Shown here one piece after another: positions 62,055-64,000 of a DNA stretch of 64,000 nt. A model generated the notes under the pieces. The model had not been told where the DNA came from and ran no database searches. It was given only the letters and a program-made list of their open reading frames with translations. The position numbers and the translations under genes were made by a program. The stretch's first letter is position 1. Each line of letters begins with the position of its first letter. This DNA is from Gammaproteobacteria bacterium (GTDB taxonomy: Bacteria; Pseudomonadota; Gammaproteobacteria; Arenicellales; Poriferihabitantaceae): the NCBI GenBank assembly GCA_030432755.1, contig JAUILZ010000012.1:62001-126000 (forward strand), given 5' to 3'.

Positions 62055-63353
62055 ATGGCCGACCCGACCCGCACCCGATTCGATACCCTCGCATTACACG
62101 CGGGGCAGGTGCCGGACCCGGTGACCGGCGCGCGCGCCGTGCCGATCTACCAGACCGCGAGCTACGTATTCCGCGACAGCGAGCACGCGGCGTCCCTGTT
62201 CAACATGGAACGTCCGGGCCATGCCTATTCGCGCCTGTCCAATCCCACCACCGCGGTGCTTGAGGAGCGGATGGCGGCGCTGGAGGAGGGCGTGGGAGGG
62301 ATCGCCACCGCCAGCGGCCAGGCGGCGATGCACCTCGCCATCGCCACCCTGATGGGTGCCGGATCTCATATCGTTTCGTCGAGTGCCATCTATGGTGGCA
62401 GCCATAACCTGTTGCAGTACACCCTGCCCCGTTTCGGCATCGAGACGACGTTCGTCTCACCGCGCGACGTCGACGCCATCCGCGCCGCGATCCGGCCCGA
62501 GACGCGGCTCATCTTCGGCGAGGTGGTGGGCAACCCGGCGGGCGACGTGATGAACCTGCCCTTGGTGGCGGAACTCGCCCATGATCACGCCATCCCGCTG
62601 ATGATCGACTCGACATTCACCACGCCCTACCTGGTGCAGCCCTTCGACCACGGCGTGGACATTGCAATGCATTCCGCCACCAAGTTCCTCTGCGGTCACG
62701 GTACCGTCATCGGCGGGGTACTGGTGGACAGTGGCCGGTTCAACTGGGAAAAGAGCGGTCTCTTTCCGACACTGAGTGAGCCCTACGACGGCTTTCACCA
62801 GATGGCCTTCGACGAGGAGTCGAGTACCGGGGCCTTCCTGCTGCGCGCGCGGCGCGAAGGCCTGCGCGACTTCGGCGCCTGCATGAGTCCCACAACGGCG
62901 TTCTACATCCTCCAGGGGCTTGAGACATTGTCCATCCGCATGGACCGCCACGTCGCCAACACGCGCAAGGTGATCGATTTTCTCCTTTCTCGCGATGATG
63001 TCGCCAGCATCAGCTACCCGGAGCTGCCGGATCATCCGGACCACCAGCTGGCCACCAAGCTACTGCCCCGGGGCGCGGGCGCGGTGTTCAGTTTCGACCT
63101 TGCCGGGGGGCGCGAAGCCGGGCGGGTATTCGTTGAAAGCCTGCAGATCTTTTCCCACCTGGCCAACGTCGGTGACGCCAAGAGCCTCGTGATCCATCCC
63201 GCGAGCACCACCCACTACCGTATGAGCGAGACCGACCTGAAAAAAGCAGGCATTGGGCCAGGCACCATCCGCCTTTCCATCGGCCTCGAGGATGCCGACG
63301 ATCTCGTCGAGGATCTGTCGCAGGCGCTGAAGCGCGCCGCACGCGCGGCCTGA
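62055..63353 (+). CDS. O-acetylhomoserine sulfhydrylase-type Cys/Met metabolism PLP enzyme (MetY-like)
   Basis: This 432-aa PLP enzyme starts at ATG 62055 (MADPTRTRFDTLALHAGQVPDP); the frame is open upstream across the AT-rich promoter region but not conserved there. Signs are PIYQTASYVFRDSEHAASLFN, YSRLSNPTTAVLEERMAALEEG, SATKFLCGHGTVIGG (Schiff-base Lys) and LANVGDAKSLVIHPASTTHYRM. Length is typical of MetY (about 430) rather than MetB. It makes homocysteine from O-acetylhomoserine and sulfide, or acts on related substrates. The hydrolase gene follows within 8 bases. Confidence 0.92.
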   Translation: MADPTRTRFDTLALHAGQVPDPVTGARAVPIYQTASYVFRDSEHAASLFNMERPGHAYSRLSNPTTAVLEERMAALEEGVGGIATASGQAAMHLAIATLMGAGSHIVSSSAIYGGSHNLLQYTLPRFGIETTFVSPRDVDAIRAAIRPETRLIFGEVVGNPAGDVMNLPLVAELAHDHAIPLMIDSTFTTPYLVQPFDHGVDIAMHSATKFLCGHGTVIGGVLVDSGRFNWEKSGLFPTLSEPYDGFHQMAFDEESSTGAFLLRARREGLRDFGACMSPTTAFYILQGLETLSIRMDRHVANTRKVIDFLLSRDDVASISYPELPDHPDHQLATKLLPRGAGAVFSFDLAGGREAGRVFVESLQIFSHLANVGDAKSLVIHPASTTHYRMSETDLKKAGIGPGTIRLSIGLEDADDLVEDLSQALKRAARAA

Positions 63354-63360
63354 TCGGGCG

Positions 63361-64000
63361 ATGAAGTTTTCCGCCGAAGGCAGCGCATGTTATGCCTATT
63401 CCGCCGCCCGTGCCCATGATCCCGAGGTGGATACCGTGGTGTTCGTTCACGGCGCGGCCATGGATCACTCGGTGTGGACACTGCAGAGCCGCTACTTCGC
63501 CTACCATGGCTTCAACGTGCTCGCGCTCGACCTGCCCGGGCACGGGCAGAGCGAAGGGGAACCGCGTAACCGGATCGGCGACTATGCGATCTGGCTGAAA
63601 ACCGCGCTCGGCGAATCCACGGGGCGGCGTCTTCACCTGGTCGGTCACAGCATGGGTTCGCTGATCTGCCTCGAGACCGCTTCTCGCATGGCGGACACGG
63701 AACGCGCGCCGGCGACGTTATCGCTGGTAGGCTTCACCTGGCCCATGGCGGTCACCCCGATACTGCTCGATGCCGCACGCGACGATCCGCGTGAGGCCTA
63801 CGCCATGATGACCCAGTGGAGTCATGCATCCCCCGTGGGCGGCGAGCCCAATCCCGGTTTCTGGGCGCCGGGGGGCCAGTTCCGCCTGCTGGAAAACAGC
63901 CATCCGGGAGCGGTGTTCGCCGATCTCACCGCCTGCAACGATTACGATGGCGGCGCCGATGCCATGGCGAGGGTCACCTGCCCTATCCGCTTTATCAGCG
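63361..64000 (+). CDS. Alpha/beta hydrolase, 3' end outside window
   Basis: The ATG at 63361 opens a frame that runs to the right edge, giving 213 residues. TVVFVHGAAMDHSVW is the oxyanion-hole region, DLPGHGQSEGEP follows, and the nucleophile Ser is in HLVGHSMGSLICLE. The acid and His residues are expected beyond the edge. Substrate unknown. It may be cotranscribed with the sulfhydrylase gene, so it might be a homoserine-acyl or thioester-related hydrolase, but this is speculation. Confidence 0.88.
   Translation, partial: MKFSAEGSACYAYSAARAHDPEVDTVVFVHGAAMDHSVWTLQSRYFAYHGFNVLALDLPGHGQSEGEPRNRIGDYAIWLKTALGESTGRRLHLVGHSMGSLICLETASRMADTERAPATLSLVGFTWPMAVTPILLDAARDDPREAYAMMTQWSHASPVGGEPNPGFWAPGGQFRLLENSHPGAVFADLTACNDYDGGADAMARVTCPIRFIS

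Overview
The window looks like a chromosomal stretch of a high-GC Gram-negative proteobacterium, most likely an uncultivated or little-studied gammaproteobacterium. The support is a YbiI-type zinc-finger protein of exactly the enterobacterial length (88 aa), DsbB, a phoBR-pstSCAB-phoU cluster with Pho boxes, glcDEF, Liv, Pot and TRAP importers and Tat-type leaders. Coding density is high, and no rRNA, tRNA, IS element, phage gene or CRISPR array was seen. Taxonomy is inferred from gene content, not from a marker gene.

Left part (1-15054). An edge-truncated iron-dependent alcohol dehydrogenase is followed by a plus-strand run: long-chain acyl-CoA synthetase, five branched-chain-amino-acid-type ABC importer genes, a divergent phenylacetate-CoA-ligase-like protein, a CaiB/BaiF CoA-transferase and the large subunit of a bacterial aconitase X. 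The small (swivel) subunit of aconitase X lies 1.7 kb further on, separated by a CPBP protease and a flavodoxin-fold oxidoreductase. An erythromycin-esterase-like lipoprotein ends the run. This reads as uptake and catabolism of an unknown carboxylic acid.

Microcompartment region (15070-28075). An AraC regulator diverges from a complete PotDABC-type amine importer. This runs into a short-chain dehydrogenase, an APH-fold kinase, a class III PLP enzyme, a CoA-acylating aldehyde dehydrogenase with a C-terminal encapsulation-like tail, and shell genes BMC-T, BMC-P, BMC-H and BMC-T, with a small encapsulation-peptide protein and an isochorismatase-family hydrolase. Enzyme content matches the aminoacetone / 1-amino-2-propanol (AAUM, formerly RMM) microcompartment known from Mycobacterium smegmatis: amino alcohol, phosphorylation, PLP-dependent elimination to propionaldehyde, then propionyl-CoA inside a protein shell, without B12. 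A dedicated amine importer and regulator adjoining it make a self-contained uptake-and-degradation module.

Middle part (28089-46015). Minus-strand housekeeping genes include an MFS transporter, ybiI, a DUF2889 protein, acyl-CoA dehydrogenase, thiolase, HAD dehalogenase, dsbB and the whole phosphate regulon with two Pho boxes. On the plus strand are a YbfF-like esterase and an unusual 1014-aa ABC-exporter-like protein with eroded ATPase motifs and a C-terminal cyclic-nucleotide-binding domain.

Right part (46139-64000). Acetyl-CoA synthetase and glycolate oxidase glcDEF lie on the minus strand; a TakP-like TRAP importer with an amidase lies on the plus strand; then come a 2-hydroxyacid dehydrogenase and a PaiB-like protein. 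A compact lasso-peptide-like locus follows: an HprK-like kinase, an asparagine-synthetase-like cyclase overlapping it by 4 bases, and, convergently on the other strand, a 64-aa precursor with the full lasso leader motif and a predicted 8-residue Gly-Asp ring. No B protein (leader-binding or protease) and no exporter are visible. A MetY-type sulfhydrylase and an edge-truncated hydrolase finish the window.
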